Source: Rhizobium jaguaris (GTDB lineage: Bacteria > Pseudomonadota > Alphaproteobacteria > Rhizobiales > Rhizobiaceae). From it: a stretch of 64,000 nucleotides of DNA. A model generated the notes under the pieces. It saw only the letters and a program-made list of their open reading frames with translations. It was not told where the DNA came from and did no database searches. Each line of letters starts with the position of its first letter. The stretch's first letter is position 1. Positions 10,203-19,243 of the stretch are shown here, one piece after another. Both the position numbers and the translations under genes were made by a program. The stretch covers positions 310,001 to 374,000 of the forward strand of contig NZ_CP032696.1 of the NCBI RefSeq assembly GCF_003627755.1. The letters are read 5' to 3'.

Positions 10203-10468
10203 AGGAAGCAAGAATGCTGACAAACCCCACCCTCGACCAGATGCAGGCCCTCGGGCTCACCGGCATGGCCGCCGCCTGGCGCGAATTGACCGAGCAGTCC
10301 AGCACCAATGAGCTCAGCCGCGATGAGTGGCTCGGCCTAATGCTCGATCGCGAAGTTACCCTGCGTGCCGACAAGCGCATCCGCAACCGGCTCGCCTCCG
10401 CCAAGCTACGCTTCGCCCAGGCCTGCATTGAAGATATCGACTTCGCCGCGGCCCGTGGTCTCGACCGG

Positions 10469-10475
10469 CGCAACA
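10469..10475. repeat. Target-site duplication CGCAACA (left copy)
   Basis: CGCAACA here and at 13075-13081 flanks the inner IS21-family element. A 7-bp duplication lies within the 4-8 bp usual for this family and shows the inner insertion is undisturbed. Confidence 0.85.
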
Positions 10476-10480
10476 TGCAA

Positions 10481-10578
10481 ATTCCGAGGTAATCCGCCCC
10501 CTGATTCCGAGATGATGTCGCCCCCCAGTTCCGAGAAATAGTCGCCCCCTTATTCCGAGATGATGCCGCCCCCTTTGG
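10481..10578. repeat. Left multiple terminal repeats of inner IS21 element
   Basis: Four tandem-spaced copies of a unit close to ATTCCGAGATGATGTCGCCCCC (trimmed forms ATTCCGAGG, TTCCGAGA, ATTCCGAGAT). They are the probable transposase-binding sites; the matching inverted copies lie at about 13005-13074. Confidence 0.8.
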
Positions 10579-10647
10579 AAGGCATCTGGCGTGGGTGTTC
10601 TGCCGGTGTGAAGTTTCTTCCTTCGACTGTGACGAGGAAGGAACGGG

Positions 10648-12198
10648 ATGCCTGCGGAGAGACTGGAGATGCGGCGTGTCCGCGAGATATTGAGATATCG
10701 CTTCGAGCAAGGACTTGGGCACAAGTCGATTGCGGTGCGGGTTGGGGCTGCGCCCTCGACGGTGCGTGAGACGCTACGGCGTGCGGCGGTTGCCGGGCTG
10801 ACGTGGCCTCTGGGTGACGACGTCAGTGACGCAGTTCTGGAAGCGGCGCTTTACAAAGCGGCCGGGACGAAGACGGGGCACCGTCGCGCTCCTGAGCCGG
10901 ATTGGGCGCACGTCCATCGCGAGCTGAAGCGCAAGCATGTGACGTTGCAGATCCTCTGGGACGAATACATCAGCCGTTATCCTGATGGATATCGCTATAG
11001 TCGGTACTGTGACCTTTACCGCGGTTGGGCGATGAAGCTGCCGGTGACGATGCGGCAGGATCATGCGGCCGGCGACAAGCTGTTCGTCGATTACGCCGGC
11101 GACACGGTCACCGTCATCGTTGATCGGCTGTCCGGCAAGACGAGACAGGCCCACCTGTTCGTGGCGGTTATGGGCGCGTCGAGCCTGTCACACGCTCATG
11201 CGCGCTGGAGCGAGACGCTTCCTGACTGGATCGAATGCCATATCCAGGCGCTGGAGTTTTTTGGCGGAGCGCCAGCCTTGCTGGTTCCCGACAATGCCAA
11301 GGTGGCGATCATCAAGGCGTGTCACTTCGATCCCCAGGTCAACCGGACGTATTGTGCGATGGCGGGCCACTACGGCAGCGCCGTCCTGCCGACGCGGCCG
11401 CGACGTCCCCGCGACAAGGCGAAAGTGGAAGCTGCGGTTCGTATCGTCGAACGCTGGCTGTTGGGCCGGCTGCGCCATCGCATCTTCTACAGCCTGGCCG
11501 AGGTCAATGCGGCGATCGGCGACTTGCTTCATGACCTCAACGACAAGCGCGTCCTGCGCCGTGTCGGCGTTACCCGCCGCCAATTGTTCGAGGAGCTTGA
11601 CCAGCCGGCTTTACGACCATTGCCTGTGGAGCGCTATGTTTTTGCCGAATGGCGCATCCGGCGCGCCGGGCTGGATTATCACGTCGAGATCGAGCGGCAC
11701 TATTATTCCGTTCCCTATCGCTTCGCCCGCGAGCAGATCGAGGCTCGCATCACCGCCAATACGATCGAGATCTTCCACAAGGGCGAGCGAATTGCCGCTC
11801 ACCGGCGCTCCAGCGGCAATGGCAAGCACACGACGATCCCCGACCATATGCCTTCGGCGCATCGCCGCTTCGCCGACTGGACGATCGAACGGATTCAACG
11901 CGAAGCCTCTGCGATGGGGCCGGATGTTGCGCTGTTGTGCGAGCGCATTCTTGCCGACAGGCCGCATCCCGAGCAGGGCTTTCGAGCCTGTCTCGGCATC
12001 ATCCGCCTGAACAAGAGCTTTGGCCGCGACAGGGTCAATGCCGCCTGCAGCCGCGCGTTGGAGATCGGGGCAAGGACCTATGGCTCGGTACGCTCCATCC
12101 TCGACAACCACCTCGACCGAACGGCTGCCTCAAATGGTGCGGCGTCGCATGAACCGATCCATCACGAGAACATCCGCGGACCCCGCTATTACCACTAA
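10648..12198 (+). CDS. istA: IS21-family transposase IstA (inner element, intact)
   Basis: DDE transposase that cuts and joins the element's ends. The 516-residue protein has an N-terminal helix-turn-helix (RRVREILRYRFEQGLGHKSIA, residues about 9-45), then the catalytic core with the first Asp in FVDYAGD, the second in LVPDNAK and the Glu in KAKVEAAV, and a C-terminal beta-rich region (YYSVPYRF) ending in NIRGPRYYH. Length is normal for the family. istB starts 12 bp after its stop, so both are on one transcript. Confidence 0.95.
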   Translation: MPAERLEMRRVREILRYRFEQGLGHKSIAVRVGAAPSTVRETLRRAAVAGLTWPLGDDVSDAVLEAALYKAAGTKTGHRRAPEPDWAHVHRELKRKHVTLQILWDEYISRYPDGYRYSRYCDLYRGWAMKLPVTMRQDHAAGDKLFVDYAGDTVTVIVDRLSGKTRQAHLFVAVMGASSLSHAHARWSETLPDWIECHIQALEFFGGAPALLVPDNAKVAIIKACHFDPQVNRTYCAMAGHYGSAVLPTRPRRPRDKAKVEAAVRIVERWLLGRLRHRIFYSLAEVNAAIGDLLHDLNDKRVLRRVGVTRRQLFEELDQPALRPLPVERYVFAEWRIRRAGLDYHVEIERHYYSVPYRFAREQIEARITANTIEIFHKGERIAAHRRSSGNGKHTTIPDHMPSAHRRFADWTIERIQREASAMGPDVALLCERILADRPHPEQGFRACLGIIRLNKSFGRDRVNAACSRALEIGARTYGSVRSILDNHLDRTAASNGAASHEPIHHENIRGPRYYH

Positions 12199-12210
12199 GG
12201 AGAACGAAAG

Positions 12211-12948
12211 ATGCTTGCTCATCCAACACTGGATAAATTGAATGCCATGGGCCTGGCCGGCATGGCAAAGGCCTTTAGCGAACTCGTTGCCAACGGCGAA
12301 GCCGAACATCTGTCGCACGCCGAATGGCTCGGACTGCTGCTCGAACGGGAATGGAGCTCCCGTTACGATCGAAAGCTTGCGGCACGCCTCAGGTTTGCCA
12401 AGCTTCGCCACCAGGCGCCCCCGGAAGACGTCGATTATCGCAGCGAGCGCGGCCTTGATCGCGCGCTCTTCATGAAGCTGCTCGGCGGCGACTGGATCAA
12501 CGCTCATGACAATCTGGCCATTTGCGGACCTTCGGGTGTCGGAAAAAGCTGGTTAGCCTGTGCGCTCGGCCACAAGGCTTGCCGAGATGATCGTTCCGTT
12601 CTTTATCAACGTGTCCCAAGGCTGTTTGCCCAGCTCGCGCTCGCTCGTGGCGATGGAAGGTATGCCCGGCTGCAACGGACCTTGGGCCATGTTCAGCTTC
12701 TGATCCTAGACGACTGGGGTCTCGAACCGCTCAACGATCAGGCCCGTCACGACCTCCTCGAAATCCTCGAAGATCGCTATGGCCGTCGATCCACGATCAT
12801 CACCAGCCAGCTTCCCGTGTCGGCATGGCATGGTGTCATAGGAGATCCAACTTATGCCGACGCGATTCTGGATCGCCTCGTTCATAACGCCCATCGCATC
12901 GAATTGAGCGGCGATAGTCTGCGCCGGAATCTGCCGCGCAAAGCTTGA
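12211..12948 (+). CDS. istB: IS21-family helper ATPase IstB (inner element, intact)
   Basis: AAA+ ATPase that assembles on target DNA and activates IstA. The 245 residues show the IstB N-terminal domain (MLAHPTLDKLNAMGLAGMAK), Walker A GPSGVGKSW, Walker B LLILDDWG and the sensor region (STIITSQLPVSAWHGVIGDP). A ribosome-binding site AAGGAGAACGAAAG precedes ATG 12211. Normal length, no damage seen. Confidence 0.95.
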   Translation: MLAHPTLDKLNAMGLAGMAKAFSELVANGEAEHLSHAEWLGLLLEREWSSRYDRKLAARLRFAKLRHQAPPEDVDYRSERGLDRALFMKLLGGDWINAHDNLAICGPSGVGKSWLACALGHKACRDDRSVLYQRVPRLFAQLALARGDGRYARLQRTLGHVQLLILDDWGLEPLNDQARHDLLEILEDRYGRRSTIITSQLPVSAWHGVIGDPTYADAILDRLVHNAHRIELSGDSLRRNLPRKA

Positions 12949-13505
12949 CACGTCGTCTGAATGAAATGACAACAATCATCGCCTGCAGACCCCATTAAAC
13001 AGGGGGCGAGATCATCCCGGAATCAAGGGGCGCAATCATCTCGGAACGAAGGGGCGGCTTCATCGGAATCGGCACGCAACACCATGGCGCTGGCCCAGGG
13101 GCAATGGCTCACCGCCCATGAGGGCCTGATTATCACCGGCCATACCGGCACCGGCAAATCGTGGCTGGCCTGTGCCTTCGGCAGGCAAGCGGCCAGGCTC
13201 GGTCACTCGGTGCTCTATGCGCGCGTGCCGCGCATGTTCGAGGATCTCGCGCTTGCTCGCCTCGATGGCTCCTTTCCCCGCCTCATCGACAAGCTCACCC
13301 GCGTCCAGCTCCTCATCCTCGACGACTTTGGAACCCATACGCTCACCGATCAGCAGCGGTTCTATCTCTTCGAAATCGTCGAGGAACGATATCAGAGAAA
13401 ATCCACCCTGATCACAGCCCAGGTTCCAGTGGCAAGCTGGCATGACATTAGCGCCGAACCAAGCATCGCAGACTGCCCCTATTGTCGACGGGGTAGTGCA
13501 TCACG

Positions 13506-13981
13506 TGACTATCATTGACCCACGCCACGGCCTTGCGGGTCAGCGTCTTGAGCTGGTGTCAGTCCAGTCCGGACGCGGTGCGGCATTCGTTGTCGTTCGA
13601 TTACCTGACGGACGCCGCCGTTCAATTCGCCGATCAGCAACCGATCTTGTAGCCGCTTCGCCGGAAGCGCGGAGCGAGTCGAAGTCGGCGCCTCGCATCA
13701 GCGTTCGAACCCTGCTCACATTGATGCGCCATTTAAACAGCATGGTTACCTCACGTTCCAAGGAGGTGATTCGCGATGAACGTGCAATCAAAACCGTACC
13801 GCGTAGCGTCTCAGTCCCTCGTAAAACTTCAGACCCCGAGCACGACAGTCCCGCGTCCGTGGCTCGATTTGCCGCCGGAGACGCGGAAACAAGTCGCTCG
13901 AAAACTTGCCCCCTGTTGATGCGGATGCGGTCAATACGCGCGCCGACAAAGGTAGCTCGGCATGCTGAGAGCGACGAATAG
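13506..13981 (+). CDS. Small protein of serine-recombinase module (DUF5372-like)
   Basis: A frame open from the end of the istB remnant contains, from GTG 13506, [20 protein letters not shown] and [18 protein letters not shown]: a short beta-rich domain of the kind (DUF5372-like; identification from memory) encoded just upstream of large serine recombinases in proteobacterial mobile modules. A related protein occurs in the second module at 37044-37619. Its natural C-terminus is uncertain, because the frame runs on through the next small gene and ends at 13981. Function unknown; probably an accessory factor of the recombinase. Confidence 0.45.
13776..13981 (+). pseudogene. Small recombinase-module protein, frameshifted
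   Basis: A perfect ribosome-binding site (AAGGAGGTGAT, 13759-13769) precedes ATG 13776, which opens [19 protein letters not shown], followed by [20 protein letters not shown]. The frame stops at TGA near 13918, but one extra C in the CCCCC run would continue it as LLMRMRS to 13981, overlapping the start of the recombinase. Position and size match the 69-residue gene at 37034-37243 in the second module. Function unknown. Confidence 0.5.
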
Positions 13982-15674
13982 CCCGGATGAGCGCGTCACG
14001 GCCGAGCATCGCGGCAAGCTCGCCTACATCTATGTCCGCCAGTCTTCCGTGAACCAAGTACGGCATCATCAGGAGAGCACGGAGTTGCAGTATCGTCTCA
14101 TCGATCGTGCTGTCGCTCTTGGCTGGCCACATGAACGCGTGCACGTCATCGATGAAGATCTCGGCAAGTCCGGTTCGGGCTGCGTCGAGCGAGAGGGCTT
14201 CAAGAAACTAATCGCGGAGATCGGGCTTGGAAACGCGGGGCTTGTCATCAGCCTCGACGCCTCCCGGCTTGCCCGCAATAACCGTGACTGGCTGGCATCA
14301 ACTTCTCGATCTGTGCTCATTGTTTGGCGTCATCATCGCTTACGGCGAACGGCTCTACGATCCCTGCGCTTATCACGACCGCCTGCTGCTGGGTTTGTCC
14401 GGCATCATGAGTGCGAAGCGGAGCTGCGCCAGATTAAGCAGCGCCTTCATCAGGGTGAGCGCCAGAAAGCGGCACGCGGCGAATTGCGCCTTGGCCTCCC
14501 CGCCGGGTTGGCTCATGACCGCTCGGGCCAAATCATTCTCAATCCCGATGAGGAGGTGCAGGCAAGGTTGTGTCTGGTCTTCAGCAAATTCCGCGAATTG
14601 GAAAGCGCGCGGGCAGTGATGCGCTATCTACGCAAGGAGAATTTGCCGTTGCCAATGCGCCCCCTTCGTGGTCCGGCGCCGCACGAAGTGGTTTGGCGTG
14701 AGGCCAGCAACCCGCGCGTGCTCAGCATTCTCCATAATCCCGGCTATGCTGGGGCCTATGTCTATGGTCGGCGGCGGCAGACTGGCGGACGCGTTCGTCA
14801 GGACGTTTATCGTCCGCGGACGACTAAGGTCCCCATCGCGGACTGGGAGGTCTGTTTGGAAGCGGCCCATCCTGGTTACATCGGCTGGGAGCAATTCATG
14901 GAGAATCAACGGCGATTGGAGAACAACATCAACCGCTACGAAGCCGGCCATTCGGGCGTGCCGCGCAAGGGCGCCGCACTGCTGCAGGGCATCGCTGTCT
15001 GCGGGCGGTGCGGTCGCCGGATGAGTTTGCGCTATAGCGGCCCTGCCGGAAACTATCCCGTCTACACGTGCCGCGCCGACCGCGGCCACGACGGAGGGCC
15101 GTTATGTCAGGAGGTGCGCGCTCTGCCGGTCGATGCACGCGTCGAAAGCATTCTACTCGAGGCTCTGACGCCGGATAGGATCGCGATCGCCGTCGCCGCA
15201 CTGGGCCAGATGGAAGAGGAGGCACATCAACTCGAGCGTCAATGGGCTCTGCGGCGCGAACGTGCGCGCTACGAGGCGGAGAGGGCACGGCGCCAATATG
15301 ATGCAGTCGAGCCTGAGAACCGCTTGGTGGCCCGTTCGCTGGAACGCGGATGGGAGGAAAAGTTGCGTGCAGCCGAGGCCATCGAGCAGGACTATGAACG
15401 ATGGCGGTCCGACGAGCCCCTCGTCCTGAGCGAGGCAGATCGCGACGGGTTACTGGCACTTGGGGAGAACCTGCCTGGCATCTGGCATGCCCCATCAACC
15501 ACAGCGGCCGAGCGAAAGAGCATCCTGCGCCTCATCATCTGCGAGGTCGTTCTCGACCAAAAGCGCCTGCGGGGCCAGGTCTGGATCAAGATCCTGTGGC
15601 AAACGGGAGCGACGTGCACTGAAACGCGCGCTTACGGTAGGCCGGCGTCGAACTTGCCCGAAATTACATTCTAA
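13962..15674 (+). pseudogene. Large serine recombinase, catalytic domain scrambled by two small insertions
   Basis: The frame is open for 570 residues and shows the resolvase start (YIYVRQSSVNQ with the nucleophile Ser), LDASRLARNNRDW, a Recombinase domain, a zinc ribbon (CGRCGRRMSLRYSG...YTCRADRGH) and a coiled-coil C-terminus. However, residues from about 14292 to 14412 are out of frame: the expected HQLLDLCSLFGVIIAYGERL and DRLLLGLSGIM are read in the next frame. A duplicated CTGG at 14288-14295 and a 2-base insertion near 14412 add six bases in total, so the frame reopens. About 40 residues of the catalytic domain are therefore nonsense and activity is unlikely. Confidence 0.85.
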
Positions 15675-16016
15675 TCCGCAGATCAGTCAGGGGGTGCGCG
15701 CGCGCCAGCCCAAATCCGTCTCGATGAAGTTGTGGAGTGCTGAAATCCGGGCCAGGTTCAAGAAGCTCTGGTAGTGATGTCGCATAATCCGGCCTGTCCG
15801 AGCGCAGCCCTTGGTGACCGATGCCTCTTTGTTTCCGCTGCTGCGTTAAGTGTGTCGTCGCGGGGATTTCCTGCGCTTTACGCGGAAAAGAGCCGCTTAT
15901 CTGCCGATCACAATGTCACATCGCCCCATTCCGCAATCCGGCGGGCGCTATCGTATAGAGCAGATATCGCGAGACTTGGGCTGCTTGTCGTAGAGCAGGC
16001 TTTTGGGGAGGCTACA
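15675..16016. other. 342-bp gap between recombinase and SDR gene
   Basis: The frame of the downstream SDR is open back to 15774, but the extra N-terminal sequence (82 residues) resembles nothing and is not needed for the fold. No other gene seen. Promoter for the downstream gene probably lies here. Confidence 0.4.
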
Positions 16017-16802
16017 TTGAGTCATGAATTTGGTAGCTTAAAAGGAAGAACGGCTGTCATCACAGGAGGAGCTCAAAATCTTGGCTGGGCTATAGTTGAA
16101 TCCTTTTGCTCGGCGGGGGGATGCGCAATAGTCGTTGATCGCGACACTTCCAAAATCAATCCAGCGAATTCTGCTGAGGCCATTTTGACGTTGGAAGCCG
16201 ACGTTACGGACCCCACCTTGCCAGACCGTTTAGATGCGCTCCTCCGTGACGCTGGCCGATCCCTCGACATTCTTGTGAACAATGCGGGACTTGGCCGCGA
16301 CGGTGGTCACGCACTAACTGCCTCCGAAGATGAGTTCCGGACTTGCCTAGACGTTAATCTCGTAGCGGTGTTTCGCCTATCGCGCTGGGCCGTTTCAAAG
16401 ATGATGACTAGAGGTGGATCGATTGTGAACGTCTCGTCCGTTTATGGGGAGGTGGGAGTGCCGGGCATGTGCGGCTATTCAACTTCTAAGTCAGCTGTCC
16501 TTGGATTGACGCGCCAGATGGCAACCGATTTTGGACCTAATGGGATACGTGTAAACGCGGTCGCCCCAGGCGTTATCGAGCACGGCCGAACCGCGGAACA
16601 TATTTATGCAGACGCATGGTACCGGCATGTGATGATTGACGGGGCGCCTATGCGAAGAACGGGCAAGCCGGAAGACATTGCTCCTGCAGTGCGGTTCCTC
16701 GCTTCCGACGAGTCATCGTTTATCACAGGTCAGGTCCTTACAGTCGATGGAGGATGGGCTATGGGTAGGTTCCCGCGCGAGTATCCGATTGGTGAAATAT
16801 AA
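16017..16802 (+). CDS. Short-chain dehydrogenase/reductase (SDR)
   Basis: NAD(P)-dependent oxidoreductase of classical SDR type, 261 residues from TTG 16017: cofactor motif TGGAQNLG (residues 17-24), NNAG (88-91), catalytic Ser in NVSSVYG (S140/S141) and YSTSK (Y154, K158), and a C-terminal ITGQVLTVDGGWAMG. TTG 16017 is chosen since GGGGAG lies 6 nt upstream and the protein then starts just before the first strand; the nearby ATG at 16024 is out of frame. It heads a run of four same-strand genes. Substrate unknown; families of this kind often reduce 3-oxoacyl or sugar substrates. Confidence 0.88.
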   Translation: MSHEFGSLKGRTAVITGGAQNLGWAIVESFCSAGGCAIVVDRDTSKINPANSAEAILTLEADVTDPTLPDRLDALLRDAGRSLDILVNNAGLGRDGGHALTASEDEFRTCLDVNLVAVFRLSRWAVSKMMTRGGSIVNVSSVYGEVGVPGMCGYSTSKSAVLGLTRQMATDFGPNGIRVNAVAPGVIEHGRTAEHIYADAWYRHVMIDGAPMRRTGKPEDIAPAVRFLASDESSFITGQVLTVDGGWAMGRFPREYPIGEI

Positions 16803-16964
16803 CTGTTCCAATATGGCCGATTATCAAGGCGAGTATCAGCCGAGCTGACTCTTTCACCGAACAAGAAACCTGCTCCCAGTCTGTCTAAGCACACAATAAC
16901 GCGGCCCAGACAACCAGGTTCACGGGGCCGGGATATCCAACCGCAACATTAAAGGAAGCAGCAT

Positions 16965-17912
16965 ATGATATCTCACGCGGCGAGCGGGTCCGTCATAGAG
17001 CCCGGCATCACAGAAGGAAAACCGCTTCTGGGCAGGGCGGTTGTTTTGACCGGCGCTGGCCAAGGCATTGGAGCCGCATGCGCGATTGCCGCCGCAAACC
17101 TCGGCGCTAAGGTCGTGGTCAATGACATTGATGGCAAGCGTGCCGACGAGACCTGCGAAACAATCCGAAAGCGCGGTGGCATAGCTTTGGCGAACTCGGA
17201 AGATATCAGTCAATGGCATCAAGCAGGAAAGCTCATTGACGCGTGCGTTGAGGAGTGGGGTAGGATTGATGGCCTCGTCAATAATGCTGCGCTGTTTCGG
17301 ATGGCACGGCTCGAAGAGCAGAGTGAAAGCGATGCGCGCGCCATGCTGGAAGTAAACGTTATGGGAACATTGGCCTGCGCAGCCCATGCTATCACACACA
17401 TGCGCCGTCAAAACGCCGGTTCGATCGTGAATGTCACTTCCGGAGCTGAGATGGGAGAAGAGGCGATGGGAGCTTATGGTGCTACCAAGGGCGCGGTAGC
17501 CTCCATGACTTACGCTTGGGCGGTGGAAACTTCCGGCACTCCAATCAGGGTTAATGCCATTTCCCCGGTCGGAAGAACCCGCATGAACGAGGAATGGTCT
17601 GGTTACCGGAGCAAGCATCTCCCAGAATCTGTGCAGTTAGATTCCGAGCAGACCGTGTTTCCATCGTCAGAGAGCAATGCGCCGGTTGTCTGCTTCCTTC
17701 TTTCGGATCTAGCCTCTGGAGTCCATGGGCAGGTGGTCCGCACCGAAGGTAAGAAGCTTTCGCTCATGTCTCATCCTGCCATTGCACTGCCAATTCTTAA
17801 TGACGACTGGACCTTCATAAAGATCACTGCGGCGTTCGATCGCGAGTTGAAGCAGCGACAGCTTCCGGTTGGAATGGCGGAGCTTGAGTCTATATTTAAA
17901 GCTGTCACCTAG
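16965..17912 (+). CDS. Short-chain dehydrogenase/reductase (SDR), 315 residues
   Basis: Second SDR, with TGAGQGIG at residues 29-36, NDID after the second strand (NAD-preferring acidic position), NNAA at about 107, catalytic Ser159 (NVTSGAEMG), Tyr171 and Lys175 (YGATKGA). AAGGAAG precedes ATG 16965. A tail of about 50 residues beyond the SDR core resembles the extended forms found beside hydroxyacyl-CoA or steroid-type dehydrogenases. It is transcribed with the SDR upstream and the deacetylase gene downstream; the roles are presumably linked, but the substrate cannot be deduced. Confidence 0.88.
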   Translation: MISHAASGSVIEPGITEGKPLLGRAVVLTGAGQGIGAACAIAAANLGAKVVVNDIDGKRADETCETIRKRGGIALANSEDISQWHQAGKLIDACVEEWGRIDGLVNNAALFRMARLEEQSESDARAMLEVNVMGTLACAAHAITHMRRQNAGSIVNVTSGAEMGEEAMGAYGATKGAVASMTYAWAVETSGTPIRVNAISPVGRTRMNEEWSGYRSKHLPESVQLDSEQTVFPSSESNAPVVCFLLSDLASGVHGQVVRTEGKKLSLMSHPAIALPILNDDWTFIKITAAFDRELKQRQLPVGMAELESIFKAVT

Positions 17913-18200
17913 TGTTCTGGGCAATAATTGACCTATCCGGACATGGCGGGGCGTACGATACGGGAAAGTCAGTTGTTCGAGTTGTAGGGATCGCCGGGGA
18001 CTCGCTCATCATTGGCCTTGCAAACCCAGCGTGGCCGCGACCAGCGAATGCTCTTTGGCATCCGACCGCTTAGAACCCACTAGGATGGGCAAGCGGTATG
18101 CAAAGCAGAGATCAAGCGACTGCACGACGGTTCCGGCGCCAAATTTTTCGCGCAGCATTTGGCGAAAAATTGCCCAGCCGCGATACGATGGAGGATCATT

Positions 18201-19085
18201 GTGACGGAAGCAGAAAATTCGAAACCGTGGCAGTGGCCTGATAATCAGTGGTGTGACCGCGTCAACCTAGTCCGCGCAGGCAAGCGATTGACGCCACCAT
18301 GGCCGGAAGGCAAGCGCTGTGCTGTCGCTCTGTCGTTCGACGTGGATCATGAAACCAACGAACTGCGAGACGGTGGAAAATCCATCGCTCGTCTATCTTG
18401 GGGGCAATACGGGCATCGGCGCGGAATGCCGCGCATTATGTCTTTACTCCATAAGCACGATGTCATGGCGACTTTTTTTGTCCCGGCCGTCGCTGCAAAG
18501 CTGTACCCAGAAGAGCAACGTGCGATCGCGGAAGAAGGCCATGAAGTTGGTCTGCATGGTTGGATTCACGAGCGCAATTCAGAACTCCCTGCAGCGGACG
18601 AGCGCGATTTGATGTTGCGCAGCGCAGAGGCGCTCGAACTCATTACGGGCGCTCGCCCGTGCGGAATGCGCACGCCGGCGTGGGACTTCTCTGAAAAGAC
18701 GCTTTCTATTGCCCGTGAGATGGGGTTGACTTATGACTCATCCTTGATGGCCGATGATAGTTGCTATGAACTGCTGGAGCGAGGCGAACGGACAGGCATT
18801 GTTGAAATACCCGTCGAATGGATTCGAGATGACGCCGCATATCTTTGGCCGACTGCCAACATGTATGGTCCTGCGCCGGATGATGTCCTGAAGATTTTCA
18901 TGCGAGAGTTTGAGCGGGCATACGAGGAAGGGGAGATGTTCCAACTCACGCTGCATCCCCACGTTATTGGCTATCGCTCGAGAATCTGGATCCTTGAAGA
19001 ACTGATCCTTGCCGCCAAAGCCAAGGGCGATGTGTGGTTCGCAACCCACCGACAAGTGGCCGAACATGTGTCGGCGGCGTTGTAG
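18201..19085 (+). CDS. NodB-fold polysaccharide deacetylase family hydrolase (PuuE/imidase-like)
   Basis: Metal-dependent amidohydrolase of the CE4/NodB superfamily, 294 residues. The metal-site pattern is FDVDHE (D47/D49), LHGWIHE (H119, H123) and RTPAWDFS (R157). There is no signal peptide, and the N-terminal WPDNQWC...GKRCAVALSFDVD arrangement resembles cytosolic relatives such as PuuE-type allantoinase, cyclic imide hydrolase or PgdA-like enzymes rather than secreted chitin deacetylases. GTG 18201 was chosen for the GGAGGA 6-8 nt upstream. Gene context (SDRs, iron alcohol dehydrogenase, maleate-isomerase-like protein) favours a catabolic role on a cyclic amide or imide; this is inference. 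Confidence 0.82.
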   Translation: MTEAENSKPWQWPDNQWCDRVNLVRAGKRLTPPWPEGKRCAVALSFDVDHETNELRDGGKSIARLSWGQYGHRRGMPRIMSLLHKHDVMATFFVPAVAAKLYPEEQRAIAEEGHEVGLHGWIHERNSELPAADERDLMLRSAEALELITGARPCGMRTPAWDFSEKTLSIAREMGLTYDSSLMADDSCYELLERGERTGIVEIPVEWIRDDAAYLWPTANMYGPAPDDVLKIFMREFERAYEEGEMFQLTLHPHVIGYRSRIWILEELILAAKAKGDVWFATHRQVAEHVSAAL

Positions 19086-19243
19086 TCCTGAGAGGGGCGG
19101 GAATAGTTCCTCACACTGACCCGCTCCAATTGCGAATAGCGTCACGCGTGAAAAGATGAACGTCTTAACAAGGACGCGCTCTTCAGCCTGTGTTCCCGAA
19201 GCTCCACGTCCTCCTGCGTCCCCAAACTGAAGGCCGAAAATTC

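Larger units (their letters stand above)
10476..13074 (+). mobile_element. Intact IS21-family element inserted in older istB
   Basis: A 2599-bp element with termini TGCAAATTCCGAGG and (complement) TGCCGATTCCGATG, flanked by a perfect 7-bp duplication. Each end carries several copies of a TTCCGAGATGAT-N2-CGCCCC-type repeat (left about 10481-10578, right about 13005-13074), the multiple terminal repeats bound by IS21-type transposases. It encodes istA and istB without visible damage, so it may still be active. Insertion of one IS21-family member in another is notable because the outer copy did not exclude it. Confidence 0.9.
10214..13518 (+). pseudogene. IS21-family istB (outer), interrupted by a second IS21-family element
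   Basis: IstB is the AAA+ helper ATPase of IS21 transposition. The N-terminal part ([20 protein letters not shown]) runs from ATG 10214 to 10475; the rest resumes at 13075 with the Walker A loop (GHTGTGKSW) and Walker B (LLILDDFG). Removing 10476-13074 and one copy of the 7-bp repeat CGCAACA rejoins the frame as ...[15 protein letters not shown]. The C-terminus is degraded from about 13450 ([10 protein letters not shown] instead of the normal continuation). So the gene was first split by insertion and has also decayed. Confidence 0.88.

Noticed and set aside
15774..16016. N-terminal extension of the first SDR from ATG 15774
   Set aside because: The additional 82 residues have no similarity to SDRs; TTG 16017 has a good ribosome-binding site and yields a normal family length.
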